A DNA stretch of 64,000 bases, from positions 1-64,000 of the forward strand of contig NZ_LQPS01000025.1 of assembly GCF_002101885.1 (NCBI RefSeq). The letters run 5' to 3'. Source of the stretch: Mycolicibacter senuensis. Its GTDB lineage: Bacteria; Actinomycetota; Actinomycetes; Mycobacteriales; Mycobacteriaceae. A program made the position numbers and the translations under genes. Position 1 is the first letter of the stretch, and every line of letters starts with the position of its first letter. The notes under the pieces were generated by a model, which was not told the DNA's origin, searched no databases, and saw only the letters and a list, made by a program, of their open reading frames with translations. Below, one piece after another: positions 10,598 through 19,805 of this stretch.

Positions 10598-11652
10598 CGC
10601 GGGGCTCCCGGAAGTACCGCTGGCAGGGCGGGCTGCTGCGGCAGCTCCGGCTGCGGCGACAAGGCGGCCTCCGGCGGAAGCGCGGCCGCGGGGGGCAACG
10701 CGGCCTCCGGCGGAAGCACGGCCGCGGGGGGCAACGCGGCCTCCGGCGGTAGCGCGACGGGCGGGATCTCGGGCCCCGGCGGCGGCCCCGACAACGACCC
10801 ACCGGGCAGGCTGGGCATTCCCGGCAGCCCCGGGATGATCAGCGGCGCACCGGGCACAGCGGGTGCCGGCGCAGCCGGGGTGGGCAGATGCCTGCTGTCC
10901 AGCTTCGGCCCGGCGGGCGGCACCCGGACCGGAACCTCGGCCGGCGGTGTCGCCGGTTGCTCGTCGGGCAACTTGGTGTTCAGCGGTGGCGGCGGCACAC
11001 CCTCGGCCGGTTTCGGTTGGCCCACGACGACCCAGTTGCCGGCCGGGTCCTGGACCAGATGCGCGGTGTCGCGGGTCGGGATCATGCCCAGTTCGCGGGC
11101 CGCCTCGGCCAGCGCCGGCGCCGACTCGGCGGTGAGCACATCGCGCTCGAGCGCCTCCTTCTGCTGCAGCAGCACCCGGTTGTGCTCCCGGATGTTGCCC
11201 AGCTGATAGGAGCGCTCGGCGGCATCGGTCGACAGCCACAGCGTGATGCCCAGCCCGATGCCGAGCGAACCGATGATCAACACCACGAACGGGACCTTGG
11301 CCGCCAGGGAGCGCGGCCGCAGGTCGATCGAGGCCAGCCGGGTGATCAGGCGTTCCCGCAGCGGGACGCGTACTACCTTGGGCGCCTTGGCCTTTCGCGC
11401 CTTCGCGCGCGCCTTGGCCTGCTTGGTGTTCTTCGGCGGCACCGGCCGGGCATCGGGGCGCGACAGCACCGCGTTCTGCGGCCCCGACCGCGGCCGCGAT
11501 TCACGCCCCGGGGCCGGCGCGGTCCCGTGCTGCCGCCGAGGGCGCCGGGCCGCCGGTGCCTCACTCGAACGGCGCGGTCCGGTGCGGGTGGCGCTCTCGG
11601 GGCCGCGGCGGCGATCGCCTTGCCGGGCCGCAGGTTTGCGGTTGGTCGCCAT
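10594..11652 (-). CDS. FtsL-like proline-rich membrane protein (Rv2164c type)
   Basis: 352 residues. A long basic Arg/Lys/Ala-rich cytoplasmic N-terminus (~130 residues, with the KAKARKAKAPK run) leads to a single membrane helix (VPFVVLIIGSLGIGLGITLWL). A short coiled coil follows (NIREHNRVLLQQKEALERDV), then MIPTRDTAHLVQDPAGNWVVVG and a Pro/Ala-rich tail. The topology, the coiled coil next to the membrane, and the place between rsmH and pbpB are those of FtsL, the FtsB/FtsQ partner in the divisome, but sequence similarity to FtsL is weak. The tail contains a 12-residue tandem repeat. The ATG overlaps the rsmH stop by 1 bp and has a GAGGGGGG site. Function is inferred from position. Confidence 0.85.
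   Translation of the reverse strand: MATNRKPAARQGDRRRGPESATRTGPRRSSEAPAARRPRRQHGTAPAPGRESRPRSGPQNAVLSRPDARPVPPKNTKQAKARAKARKAKAPKVVRVPLRERLITRLASIDLRPRSLAAKVPFVVLIIGSLGIGLGITLWLSTDAAERSYQLGNIREHNRVLLQQKEALERDVLTAESAPALAEAARELGMIPTRDTAHLVQDPAGNWVVVGQPKPAEGVPPPPLNTKLPDEQPATPPAEVPVRVPPAGPKLDSRHLPTPAAPAPAVPGAPLIIPGLPGMPSLPGGSLSGPPPGPEIPPVALPPEAALPPAAVLPPEAALPPAAALPPEAALSPQPELPQQPALPAVLPGAPR
10664..10753 (-). repeat. 36-bp in-frame tandem repeat (about 2.5 copies)
   Basis: A 36-bp unit begins at 10664, 10700 and 10736, the last copy being half-length. Copies differ by one or two bases. Read on the minus strand it codes a 12-residue PPEAALPPAAxL unit in the extracellular tail of the FtsL-like protein. 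The copy number could vary between strains. Confidence 0.85.
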
Positions 11653-12659
11653 CAATCCCCCCTCGATGTCGGAACCGGCCCGGCGGCAACCCGCTGCACG
11701 GCCCGCAACCGGACCGACCCCGCCCTCGGGTTGTGCTCGACCTCATCCGGTTGGGCACGCTCGGCGCCGCGCGTCAACGTCATGAACCTCGGCCTGTCAC
11801 CAGGCAATTCGACCGGCAGATCGACCGGCGTACGTGACGTGGTCACGGCGGCGAACAACTGCTTGACGATGCGATCCTCCAGCGACTGATAGGACATCAC
11901 CGCGACGCGCCCGCCCACCGTCAACGCGTTCAGGGCCGCCGGGAGGGCGTTGCGCAGCGACTCCAGCTCGCCGTTGACCGCGATGCGCAGTGCCTGGAAG
12001 GTCCGCTTGGCCGGATGCCCCCCGGTACGTCTGGCCGGCGCCGGAATCGCCTCGTAGAGCAGCGCTGTCAGCTCCCCCGTCGAGGTGAACGGTGTCTGGG
12101 ACCGGCGGCGGACGATATGGGCGGCGATGCGTGAGGCGAAGCGCTCCTCCCCGAACCGGCGCAGGATGTCGGTCAGCGCGGCTGCGTCGTACGTATTGAC
12201 GATCTCGGCGGCCGTCAGCTCGGCCTCCGGGTCCATCCGCATGTCCAGCGGGGCGTCCTGGGCGTAGGAGAAACCCCGCTCCGCCCGGTCGAGCTGCATC
12301 GATGAGACGCCGAGGTCGAACAGCACCCCGTCGACCGAACCCGTTGGCGCCAAACCCGTTTCGGTCAGCGCCGTGCCGATCCCGTCGTAGCGGGTGCGAA
12401 CCGTGCGCAGCCGATCGGCGAACCGGTCCAACCGGGCGCCGGCGATCTCCAGCGCGGTGCTGTCCCGGTCGAGGCCGATGACCCGCAGGCCGGGGAACCG
12501 ACTCAGGAACCGTTCGGTATGGCCGCCGGCTCCGAGGGTGGCGTCGACGAGAGTGGCCCCACGGCCGTCGGGTGATTCCCGGGTCAGTGCCGGGGCCAGC
12601 AGTTCCACGCAACGCTCCAGCAGCACCGGTACGTGCCCGAATTCGCCCTGCTCGGCCAC
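11652..12659 (-). CDS. rsmH: RsmH (MraW), 16S rRNA m4C1402 methyltransferase
   Basis: An SAM-dependent N4-methyltransferase acting on C1402 of 16S rRNA; it is the usual partner of mraZ at the head of dcw clusters. 335 residues: [16 protein letters not shown], the SAM site [54 protein letters not shown], and the C-terminal [13 protein letters not shown] and [11 protein letters not shown] motifs. I chose the GTG at 12659 because GAGGGGAGG lies 7 nt upstream. The frame stays open upstream with residues ([10 protein letters not shown]) that resemble the N-terminus annotated in H37Rv, so a longer form overlapping mraZ is possible. Confidence 0.94.
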   Translation of the reverse strand: MAEQGEFGHVPVLLERCVELLAPALTRESPDGRGATLVDATLGAGGHTERFLSRFPGLRVIGLDRDSTALEIAGARLDRFADRLRTVRTRYDGIGTALTETGLAPTGSVDGVLFDLGVSSMQLDRAERGFSYAQDAPLDMRMDPEAELTAAEIVNTYDAAALTDILRRFGEERFASRIAAHIVRRRSQTPFTSTGELTALLYEAIPAPARRTGGHPAKRTFQALRIAVNGELESLRNALPAALNALTVGGRVAVMSYQSLEDRIVKQLFAAVTTSRTPVDLPVELPGDRPRFMTLTRGAERAQPDEVEHNPRAGSVRLRAVQRVAAGPVPTSRGD

Positions 12660-12813
12660 CGCAACACCTCCCCTCGGATGTTGACCCCGCCGCGCCTGCG
12701 ATCGCCGGGGGCCCGCCCCTGCCTCGAGGTCCCTGCCCGACAGCGCGAACCTGACGTTGGGGAAGTACGTCAGGGTCGGTTCGGACAGAGGCCACGAGGC
12801 ACGGGCGTGCGCC

Positions 12814-13245
12814 TCAGATGATGTCGCTGAGTGCTTCATCGCTGGCCGCGGAGAAGTTCTCTTCATGGGTCTGCTGGTAATCGCTCCACGCCTGCGCATC
12901 CCAGATCTCGAGGTAGTCGACCGATCCGATGACCACGCAGTCCTTGGAGAGGTTGGCGTAGCGGCGGTGGTCGGGCGACAAGGTGATCCGGCCCTGCCCG
13001 TCGGGATGCTGTTCGTCGGTGGCCGCGGCCAGGCTGCGCAGGAACGCCCGCGCCTCCGGGTTGCTGCGCGACGCCTTGGCCGCGCGGCGGGCGAGCTGCT
13101 CGAACTCCGCCCGCGGGTACACGGCCAGGCTGTGGTCCTGGCTCTTGGTGACCATCAAACCTCCTGCCAGCGCGTCGCGGAACTTCGCGGGCAGTGTCAG
13201 CCGCCCCTTGTCGTCGAGCTTGGGCGTATAGGTGCCGAGGAACAT
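12814..13245 (-). CDS. mraZ: MraZ, dcw operon transcriptional regulator
   Basis: A DNA-binding protein with two SpoVT/AbrB-like MraZ repeats that binds upstream of its own operon. 143 residues beginning [26 protein letters not shown]; the second repeat contains [18 protein letters not shown]. The start is fixed by a GGGAGGTG site 4 nt before the ATG at 13245 and by the family N-terminus; the longer open frame is not needed. It heads the dcw operon, and the upstream DNA carries GTGGG repeats fitting its known type of operator. The first ~150 bp after mraZ, before the chosen rsmH start, may be leader or rsmH N-terminus. Confidence 0.95.
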   Translation of the reverse strand: MFLGTYTPKLDDKGRLTLPAKFRDALAGGLMVTKSQDHSLAVYPRAEFEQLARRAAKASRSNPEARAFLRSLAAATDEQHPDGQGRITLSPDHRRYANLSKDCVVIGSVDYLEIWDAQAWSDYQQTHEENFSAASDEALSDII

Positions 13246-13276
13246 CGGCCACCTCCCGCTCACGTCGACAACGTGA

Positions 13277-13302
13277 GCCCACAATACCCCACAATTCCCC
13301 AC
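13277..13302 (-). promoter_or_regulatory. Three 10-bp-phased GTGGG boxes, putative MraZ operator
   Basis: On the minus strand GTGGGG occurs at 13297-13302 and 13287-13292, and GTGGGC at 13277-13282, exactly 10 bp apart, about 35-60 bp before the mraZ start codon. MraZ proteins bind arrays of short TGGG-type direct repeats spaced by one helical turn upstream of mraZ. The match is by pattern only. Confidence 0.7.
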
Positions 13303-13426
13303 TCTGCACCATTTAGAAGGACCATTTCACCCCCATTCCCCACCGAATCGGGTGATGATCGACTCCACCGCCCTGAAACCAGCGTGACTGACCGAGAAAA
13401 CGCCAGGTCACGCCGTAAGAACCAAG

Positions 13427-13442
13427 GTGGGGTAAAGTGGGG
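13427..13442 (+). promoter_or_regulatory. Second pair of GTGGGG boxes, opposite orientation
   Basis: GTGGGG at 13427-13432 and 13437-13442, again 10 bp apart but on the plus strand, about 190 bp upstream of mraZ. A further CCCCAC at 13338-13343 lies between the two groups. This could be a remote MraZ site; the distance and orientation make it less certain than the proximal array. Confidence 0.4.
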
Positions 13443-13495
13443 AGTCAGGCCGGCGACGGGCCCGAGGCGTGCCCGCGCGCCAGCAAACGCGCACG

Positions 13496-13519
13496 AAAAA
13501 GGAGCAGCCGATCGGCTGC
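13496..13519 (-). terminator. Rho-independent terminator of the DUF3040 gene
   Basis: Read on the minus strand, a perfect 6-bp G+C-rich stem (GCAGCC/GGCTGC, 13504-13519) with a GATC loop is followed by TCC and five T residues (complement of 13496-13500). It lies 25-48 bp beyond the DUF3040 stop codon. This would keep that transcript out of the dcw operon. Such clear intrinsic terminators are uncommon in mycobacteria. Confidence 0.75.
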
Positions 13520-13543
13520 CCCTGTCACGTCAAACGTGCCGCG

Positions 13544-13945
13544 CTACGGCTCGAAACGACGGCGGAACCGGTCCTCCATGCGACTGGCGAACGTGCCGCT
13601 GCCCCCCTTGACCCGGCGCTGCTGGTTCCCACCCGTCTTGGTCACCCCATCGCCGGCCGCGGCCGCGTGGTTGCCGGTGATGGCGAACACCACGCCACCG
13701 AACATCACCACGAACCCGACCACGCTCAAGATCAGGAAACCCGGGTTGACCGTCGAATAGAACGGGATGCCGGAGACCAGCATCACCAGCCCGGTCAGGA
13801 ACAGTGCCATGCCCTGCACCCGCCGCCGCGTGGTCGGGGTGCGCAGGGCACCACCACGCACGCTGGAAGCGAACTTGGGGTCCTCCGCGTAGAGGGCGCT
13901 CTCGATCTCGTCGAGCATGCGCTGTTCATGATCGGAGAGTGGCAT
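13544..13945 (-). CDS. DUF3040 membrane protein (Rv2169c type)
   Basis: 133 residues, function unknown. It starts MPLSDHEQRMLDEIE, the signature of the actinobacterial DUF3040 family, followed by a short acidic region (ALYAEDPKFASSVRG), two hydrophobic helices (about residues 45-65 and 70-95), and a basic C-terminus rich in Arg and Gly. The ATG has AAGGAGG upstream. It is transcribed alone, away from the divergent GNAT gene, and ends at the terminator at 13496-13519. Its position next to mraZ is conserved in mycobacteria, but no function can be inferred. Confidence 0.9.
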   Translation of the reverse strand: MPLSDHEQRMLDEIESALYAEDPKFASSVRGGALRTPTTRRRVQGMALFLTGLVMLVSGIPFYSTVNPGFLILSVVGFVVMFGGVVFAITGNHAAAAGDGVTKTGGNQQRRVKGGSGTFASRMEDRFRRRFEP

Positions 13946-14171
13946 TCGTCCCTCCTTGCCGACGGCCGGTCACATCGCTGCCCACCACTGGCTACGGACT
14001 GTGCGGGCAACTATCACTGATAATACGAGGTCGGCCTGCGGTGTACCACAGGCTTCGCCAGCCGATTGTAGCCGCGGTCCGGCAATGCCGATCCGTAACC
14101 GCCCGACGTCCGGGAACCGAAGCTCCGATAATGGGTGGGCGCACCCCAACCACCGACCGGGAGAGGAACCG

Positions 14172-14795
14172 TTGGCGACATTGCTCATCGACCTGTCGCC
14201 GCACGACATGGCGGACCGGCTCAGCGAGGCACTGCGGGTGTACGTCACCGCGATGGAGTACCCGCCGGGCACCGAGAACCAACGAGCCTCGATGTGGCTG
14301 GATCACACCCGCCGCCGAGGCTGGCGGGCGGTGGCCGCCCTGCAGGACGGCGATACCGGGAGCGGCGCCGAACTGCTCGGGATCGCCTACGGCTACTGCG
14401 GCGCGCCCGACCAGTGGTGGCAGCAGCAGGTGGTGGCGGGTCTGCACCGCCGGGGCATCCCCCGCCCCGACATCCAGCGGCTGACCACCAGCTACTTCGA
14501 GCTGACCGAGTTGCACGTGCTGCCGCGCTCACAGGGCAGCGGCCTGGGCGAGGCGCTGGCGCGGCGGCTGCTGACCGGACGAGCCGAGGCCAACGTGCTG
14601 CTCTCCACCCCGGAGATCAGCGGCGAAGGCAACCGCGCCTGGCGGCTCTACCGCCGCCTGGGCTTCACCGATGTCATCCGCGGTCACCACTTCGCCGGCG
14701 ATCCCCGGCCGTTCGCCATCCTGGGCCGAGCGCTGCCGCTGGAGCAGCCCACCGCCGCGTCGGCGGCGGACCGGCCCACCGGTCTGGCACGATGA
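14172..14795 (+). CDS. GNAT-family acetyltransferase (Rv2170 type)
   Basis: 207 residues from a TTG start with GAGAGGA upstream. A GNAT fold is visible in the second half: LTELHVLPRSQGSGLGEALARRLL contains the acetyl-CoA pyrophosphate loop (QGSGLG), and NRAWRLYRRLGFTDVIRG is the usual C-terminal segment. The N-terminal part (LIDLSPHDMADRLSEALRVYVTAM) is specific to this mycobacterial group. Rv2170 of H37Rv has been reported as a protein lysine acetyltransferase acting on isocitrate dehydrogenase; the substrate here is an inference from orthology. The stop overlaps the lppM start (ATGA), so the two are probably coupled. Confidence 0.88.
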   Translation: MATLLIDLSPHDMADRLSEALRVYVTAMEYPPGTENQRASMWLDHTRRRGWRAVAALQDGDTGSGAELLGIAYGYCGAPDQWWQQQVVAGLHRRGIPRPDIQRLTTSYFELTELHVLPRSQGSGLGEALARRLLTGRAEANVLLSTPEISGEGNRAWRLYRRLGFTDVIRGHHFAGDPRPFAILGRALPLEQPTAASAADRPTGLAR

Positions 14796-15526
14796 CCTCC
14801 GTGCATGTTCGGCGCTCGCTACCGCCCTTCCGGCGTCCGGTTCGGCGGTTCACCGCATACCGCCGACTACTGGCGCTGATGGCGATCCTGCTGATCACCG
14901 CGCCCCTCACCGTGGGGTGTGTGCGCATCAAGGCCACCATCACCGTCTCCCCCAACGATCAGGTCTCCGGCCAGATCATCGCGGCGGCCAAACCCCGCAA
15001 CGACAACGACACCGGACCCAAGCTCAGCACCGACGTGCCATTCGCGCAGAAGATCGCGGTCACCAGCTACAACCGCGACGGCTACGTCGGCTCGCAGGCG
15101 GTGTTCTCCGACCTGACCTTCGCCGAACTACCGCAACTGGCCGAGATGAACCGTGACTCGGCCGGGGTGAACCTGACGCTGCGCCGCGCCGGGAACCTGG
15201 TGATCCTGGAGGGCCGGGTGGACCTCACCTCGCTGAGCGATCCGACGGCCGACGTCGAATTGAGCGTCGCGTTCCCCGGCGAGGTGACCTCGACCAACGG
15301 CGAGCGTCTCGGCGCCGACACGGTGCAGTGGCGACTCAAGCCGGGTGTGGTCAGCACCATGAGCGCGCAGGCTCGTTACACCGACCCCAGCACCCGATCG
15401 TTCGCCCGCGCCGCCACCTGGCTGGTGCTGTCGACGTTCGCCGTGGCCGGAGCGGTGGCGCTGATCGCCTGGTTCGGCCGCGACCGCTCACCGCGCTTCG
15501 GCTCCCCGCGCGACGACGCGGCCTGA
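14792..15526 (+). CDS. lppM: LppM, surface lipoprotein
   Basis: 244 residues. The N-terminus is basic (residues 1-25), then a hydrophobic stretch ends in a lipobox LTVGC with the acylated Cys at about residue 43. A beta-rich domain follows (KATITVSPNDQVSGQIIAA, FSDLTFAELPQLAEMNRD) and a C-terminal membrane helix before a short basic tail. The arrangement matches Rv2171 (LppM), a mycobacterial lipoprotein reported to affect phagocytosis and phagosome maturation. It starts inside the GNAT stop codon. The N-terminus is longer than in H37Rv (227 residues), and a later start cannot be excluded. Confidence 0.9.
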   Translation: MTSVHVRRSLPPFRRPVRRFTAYRRLLALMAILLITAPLTVGCVRIKATITVSPNDQVSGQIIAAAKPRNDNDTGPKLSTDVPFAQKIAVTSYNRDGYVGSQAVFSDLTFAELPQLAEMNRDSAGVNLTLRRAGNLVILEGRVDLTSLSDPTADVELSVAFPGEVTSTNGERLGADTVQWRLKPGVVSTMSAQARYTDPSTRSFARAATWLVLSTFAVAGAVALIAWFGRDRSPRFGSPRDDAA

Positions 15527-15539
15527 GCGCCGGGCCGCC

Positions 15540-16445
15540 TCAGCGGGCCGCCGGCGACCAGTAGTCGAGCATCTGGGCGAAGGTGGTGAACGCAGCGGCG
15601 GACACCCCGTAGGTCGCCTCCAGGTGGATGCTCAACGGAAAGCCCAGATCGACGACACCGTCGATGACCCGCTTGTACAGGTCGAGCATCAGCTTGCGGC
15701 GCTGCTCGGGCTCACTGTCGGCCAGTGTCCGGACGAAGGCCTGCTCGGCCGCGACCGCCGCGTTGCCGGGGTCCTGGATCAGCCAGTTGATCAGGCCGAC
15801 CCGGTTCTCGAACGTCGGCACGAAACCGAAGGACAGCAAGATCTCCGGGCGCGCGTCGCTGCGCTGGGCGAACTCGGTCAAAAACGGCACGATCGCATCG
15901 GAGTACAGCAGCTGGGTCAGCCCGAACGTGGCACCGCGATCGCACTTGAAATCGAACCGGCCGATCTCGTCGGCGCGGGTCGGGATCAAGATGACGCCAC
16001 GGTTGGCGACATCGTCGCGGAAAGTCGCCAGCGCGTCGGTGGGCGGCACGCCGGAGCCCTCGCCGTCGGCCATGGTGCGCGGCACACCGACGAACACGAC
16101 GCCCTCGATGCCGGCCCCGGCCAGGTCGTCGAGCCGGCCACGCAGCGCCGTTTCGTCGGAGAACGCGGTCACCTGGGTGCACAGCCCGGCCATGTCCGGC
16201 AGCTCCGGCCCGATGGTCTGCCAGAAGTCCAGCACGTCGAGCTTGGGCTTCATCTCCACGGGCCGGTCGTCGTCCTCGGCGATCATCGCGGGCATCAGGA
16301 TGTGCCGGATGCGGCCCTCGATACCGGTCTCGGCCGCAAACCGCCGGACCTTCCCGGCGTCCTCGCGGGCCTTCTCGTGGGCCTGCTCCGGCCCGCGATC
16401 CAGGTTCGGCGGGACAAGCTCGAGGGCGACGGTGTTCAAGGTCAC
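15540..16445 (-). CDS. Methylenetetrahydrofolate reductase-like protein (Rv2172c type)
   Basis: 301 residues from the GTG at 16445, which has CAGGAG upstream and gives the same N-terminus as Rv2172c (VTLNTVALELVPPN). Conserved stretches are RIRHILMPAMIAEDDDRPVEMKPK, LCTQVTAFSDE, VFVGVPRTMADGEG, ILIPTRADEIGRFDFKCDRGA and GLINWLIQDPGN. It belongs to the MTHFR-like TIM-barrel superfamily; recent work describes mycobacterial members as non-canonical MTHFRs making 5-methyl-THF for methionine synthesis. I cannot confirm cofactor use. It converges with lppM (13-bp gap) and diverges from idsA2. Confidence 0.85.
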   Translation of the reverse strand: MTLNTVALELVPPNLDRGPEQAHEKAREDAGKVRRFAAETGIEGRIRHILMPAMIAEDDDRPVEMKPKLDVLDFWQTIGPELPDMAGLCTQVTAFSDETALRGRLDDLAGAGIEGVVFVGVPRTMADGEGSGVPPTDALATFRDDVANRGVILIPTRADEIGRFDFKCDRGATFGLTQLLYSDAIVPFLTEFAQRSDARPEILLSFGFVPTFENRVGLINWLIQDPGNAAVAAEQAFVRTLADSEPEQRRKLMLDLYKRVIDGVVDLGFPLSIHLEATYGVSAAAFTTFAQMLDYWSPAAR

Positions 16446-17815
<1,370 letters not shown>

Positions 17816-17831
17816 GGAGCCCCGAAGCGCC

Positions 17832-19346
17832 ATGTCCATCCCCAGCACATCGACGGTTCCGGCGGGCCCGGCCCGGCCGCTGGCCCGGCTGCGCGAGTTC
17901 GCCACCAGCGAGCAGTCCGCGGCGGCCTGGCTGGGCTGCATGGGCGCGATGCTGATCACGGTGGGCGGTCTGGGCGCCGGCAGCACCCGGATCCAGGACC
18001 CGGTGCTGGAGTCGGCGCACCTGTCCTGGCTGCGGTTCGGTCATGGCCTGGTGCTGTCGTCGGTGCTGCTGTGGGCCGGCGTCGCGGTGATGCTGCTGGC
18101 CTGGTTCGGCCTGGGCCGGCGGGTGATCGACGGCGCCGCAACCGAATACACGCTGATAGCCACCACCGGATTCTGGCTGGCGCCGCTGCTGCTGTCGGTT
18201 CCGGTGTTCAGCCGCGACACCTACTCCTACCTGGCCCAGGGCGCACTGCTGCGAGACGGATTGGACCCCTACCAGGTGGGTCCGGTCGAGAACCCCAACC
18301 CGCTGCTCGATGACGTCAGCCCGATCTGGGCGGCGACGACGGCACCTTACGGCCCGGCGTTCATCCTGGTCGCCAAACTGGTCACCATCCTGGTGGGCAA
18401 CAACGTGGTGGTCGGCACCATGGTGTTGCGGTTGTGCATGCTGCCGGGCCTGGCGCTGTTGATCTGGGCCGCACCGCAAGTGGCCCGCCGGGTCGGCGGA
18501 AGCCCCCCGGCGGCGCTGTATCTGGCGGTGCTCAACCCGCTGGTCATCATCCACCTGATGGGCGGTGTCCACAACGAGATGCTGATGGTGGGCCTGATGG
18601 TCGCCGGGATCGCGCTGACGCTGCGGGGCCGGCCGCTGGCGGGCATCAGCCTGGTGGCCCTCGCCGCCGCGGTCAAAGCCACCGCCGTGATCGCGTTGCC
18701 GTTTCTGGTGTGGATATGGATGCGCCGGCTACGGGAACGGCACGGCTACCCGGTTGCGCAGGCGTTCGCGGCGGCCGCGGCCATCTCGGCAGCGATCATG
18801 GTCGCCGTCTTCGCGGCGCTGTCGGCCCTGGCCGGCGTGGGTCTGGGCTGGCTGACCGCGCTGCTGGCCGGCAACGTCAAGATCATCAACTGGCTCACCG
18901 TGCCGACCGCCGCGGCCAACCTCGTGCACGCCGTCGGCGGGTTGGTCGCGCCGATCAATTTCTATGCCGCACTGCACATCACCCGGATCAGCGGGATCGT
19001 GGTGATCGCGCTGGTGCTCCCGGTGCTGTGGTGGCGGTCTCGCCGCGACGACCGGGCGGCGGTGCTGGGGATCGCCTGGGGCATGCTGGTCGTGGTGCTG
19101 TTCGTGCCGGCCGCGCTGCCCTGGTATTACACCTGGCCGCTGGCGGCGGCGGCCACCGTGGTCCGCTCACCGACGGCGATCACCGCGATCGCCGCGGCCT
19201 CGACCTGGATCATGGTGATCTTCAAACCCGACGGCTCGCACGGCATGTACTCCTGGCTGCACGTGATCGGCGCGACCGGGTGCGCCGTGTTCGCCTGGTA
19301 CCGACTGTCCAGACCCACGGCGGAGGTCGCGCCGGCGGCCGGCTGA
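17832..19346 (+). CDS. mptA: MptA, alpha-1,6-mannopyranosyltransferase (LM/LAM core)
   Basis: An integral membrane GT-C glycosyltransferase using polyprenyl-phosphate mannose to elongate the alpha-1,6-mannan backbone of lipomannan and lipoarabinomannan. 504 residues with about 12 hydrophobic segments. The first periplasmic loop carries VFSRDTYSYLAQGALLRDGLDPYQVGP, the GT-C signature with acidic residues; later LNPLVIIHLMGGVHNEMLMVGLM and PAALPWYYTWPLA are characteristic. It corresponds to Rv2174c in neighbourhood and motif content. It follows idsA2 directly and converges with the Rv2175c homologue (2-bp gap). Confidence 0.93.
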   Translation: MSIPSTSTVPAGPARPLARLREFATSEQSAAAWLGCMGAMLITVGGLGAGSTRIQDPVLESAHLSWLRFGHGLVLSSVLLWAGVAVMLLAWFGLGRRVIDGAATEYTLIATTGFWLAPLLLSVPVFSRDTYSYLAQGALLRDGLDPYQVGPVENPNPLLDDVSPIWAATTAPYGPAFILVAKLVTILVGNNVVVGTMVLRLCMLPGLALLIWAAPQVARRVGGSPPAALYLAVLNPLVIIHLMGGVHNEMLMVGLMVAGIALTLRGRPLAGISLVALAAAVKATAVIALPFLVWIWMRRLRERHGYPVAQAFAAAAAISAAIMVAVFAALSALAGVGLGWLTALLAGNVKIINWLTVPTAAANLVHAVGGLVAPINFYAALHITRISGIVVIALVLPVLWWRSRRDDRAAVLGIAWGMLVVVLFVPAALPWYYTWPLAAAATVVRSPTAITAIAAASTWIMVIFKPDGSHGMYSWLHVIGATGCAVFAWYRLSRPTAEVAPAAG

Positions 19347-19348
19347 AC

Positions 19349-19756
19349 TCAGTACGCCATGGCCTGCGCCCGGCGCATCACCTCACGGGCCTGATGGGCA
19401 TGCAGCGCGTCGATCGGACGGGCGTTGGCGACCGACTCGCGCACACCGTCGCGGGTCAACGACAGCGACGGGTCGTGGGTGAACAGCCAGCGCACGATGT
19501 CGGTCTGCTCATAGCCGCCGTCGTGGAGCACCGCCAGCAATCCCGGCAGGCTCTTCACCACATCCCCGGCCGCGGTGAAGAACACCTGCGGCACCACCAG
19601 CGCACCGTCGCGGCGCACCGCGAGCAGATGGTTGTCCCGCAGGTACTGGTGCACTTTGGTGACGGGCACGCCGAGCATTTCGGCGACCGTCGGCAGGTCG
19701 AACATCGGTTCGTCGGATTCCAGGATGTCTTCGGCGGCCGGGATGCTGCTCACCAC
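19349..19756 (-). CDS. Rv2175c-type DNA-binding protein, PknL partner
   Basis: 135 residues with a winged helix-turn-helix-like N-terminal half (FDLPTVAEMLGVPVTKVHQYLRDNHLLAVRRDGALVVPQVFF) and a conserved C-terminal part (SLPGLLAVLHDGGY, IVRWLFTHDPSL, NARPIDALHAHQAREV). Rv2175c of H37Rv binds DNA and is a known substrate of the kinase PknL. The gene is divergent from pknL with only 49 bp between the starts, so the pair may share a promoter region. The GTG at 19756 is followed by a second GTG; either may be used. Confidence 0.92.
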   Translation of the reverse strand: MVSSIPAAEDILESDEPMFDLPTVAEMLGVPVTKVHQYLRDNHLLAVRRDGALVVPQVFFTAAGDVVKSLPGLLAVLHDGGYEQTDIVRWLFTHDPSLSLTRDGVRESVANARPIDALHAHQAREVMRRAQAMAY

Positions 19757-19805
19757 ACGAGTCTAGAACCGCCGGATCGGCAACCCACCCGCATACCATG
19801 ACCAG

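Noticed and set aside
8657..11206. 849-codon plus-strand frame across pbpB and the FtsL-like gene
   Set aside because: It mirrors two well-supported genes on the other strand and has no family motif.
10598..11239. Upstream extension of pbpB (214 extra codons)
   Set aside because: It overlaps the FtsL-like gene out of frame, and the ATG at 10597 sits in a normal ATGA overlap.
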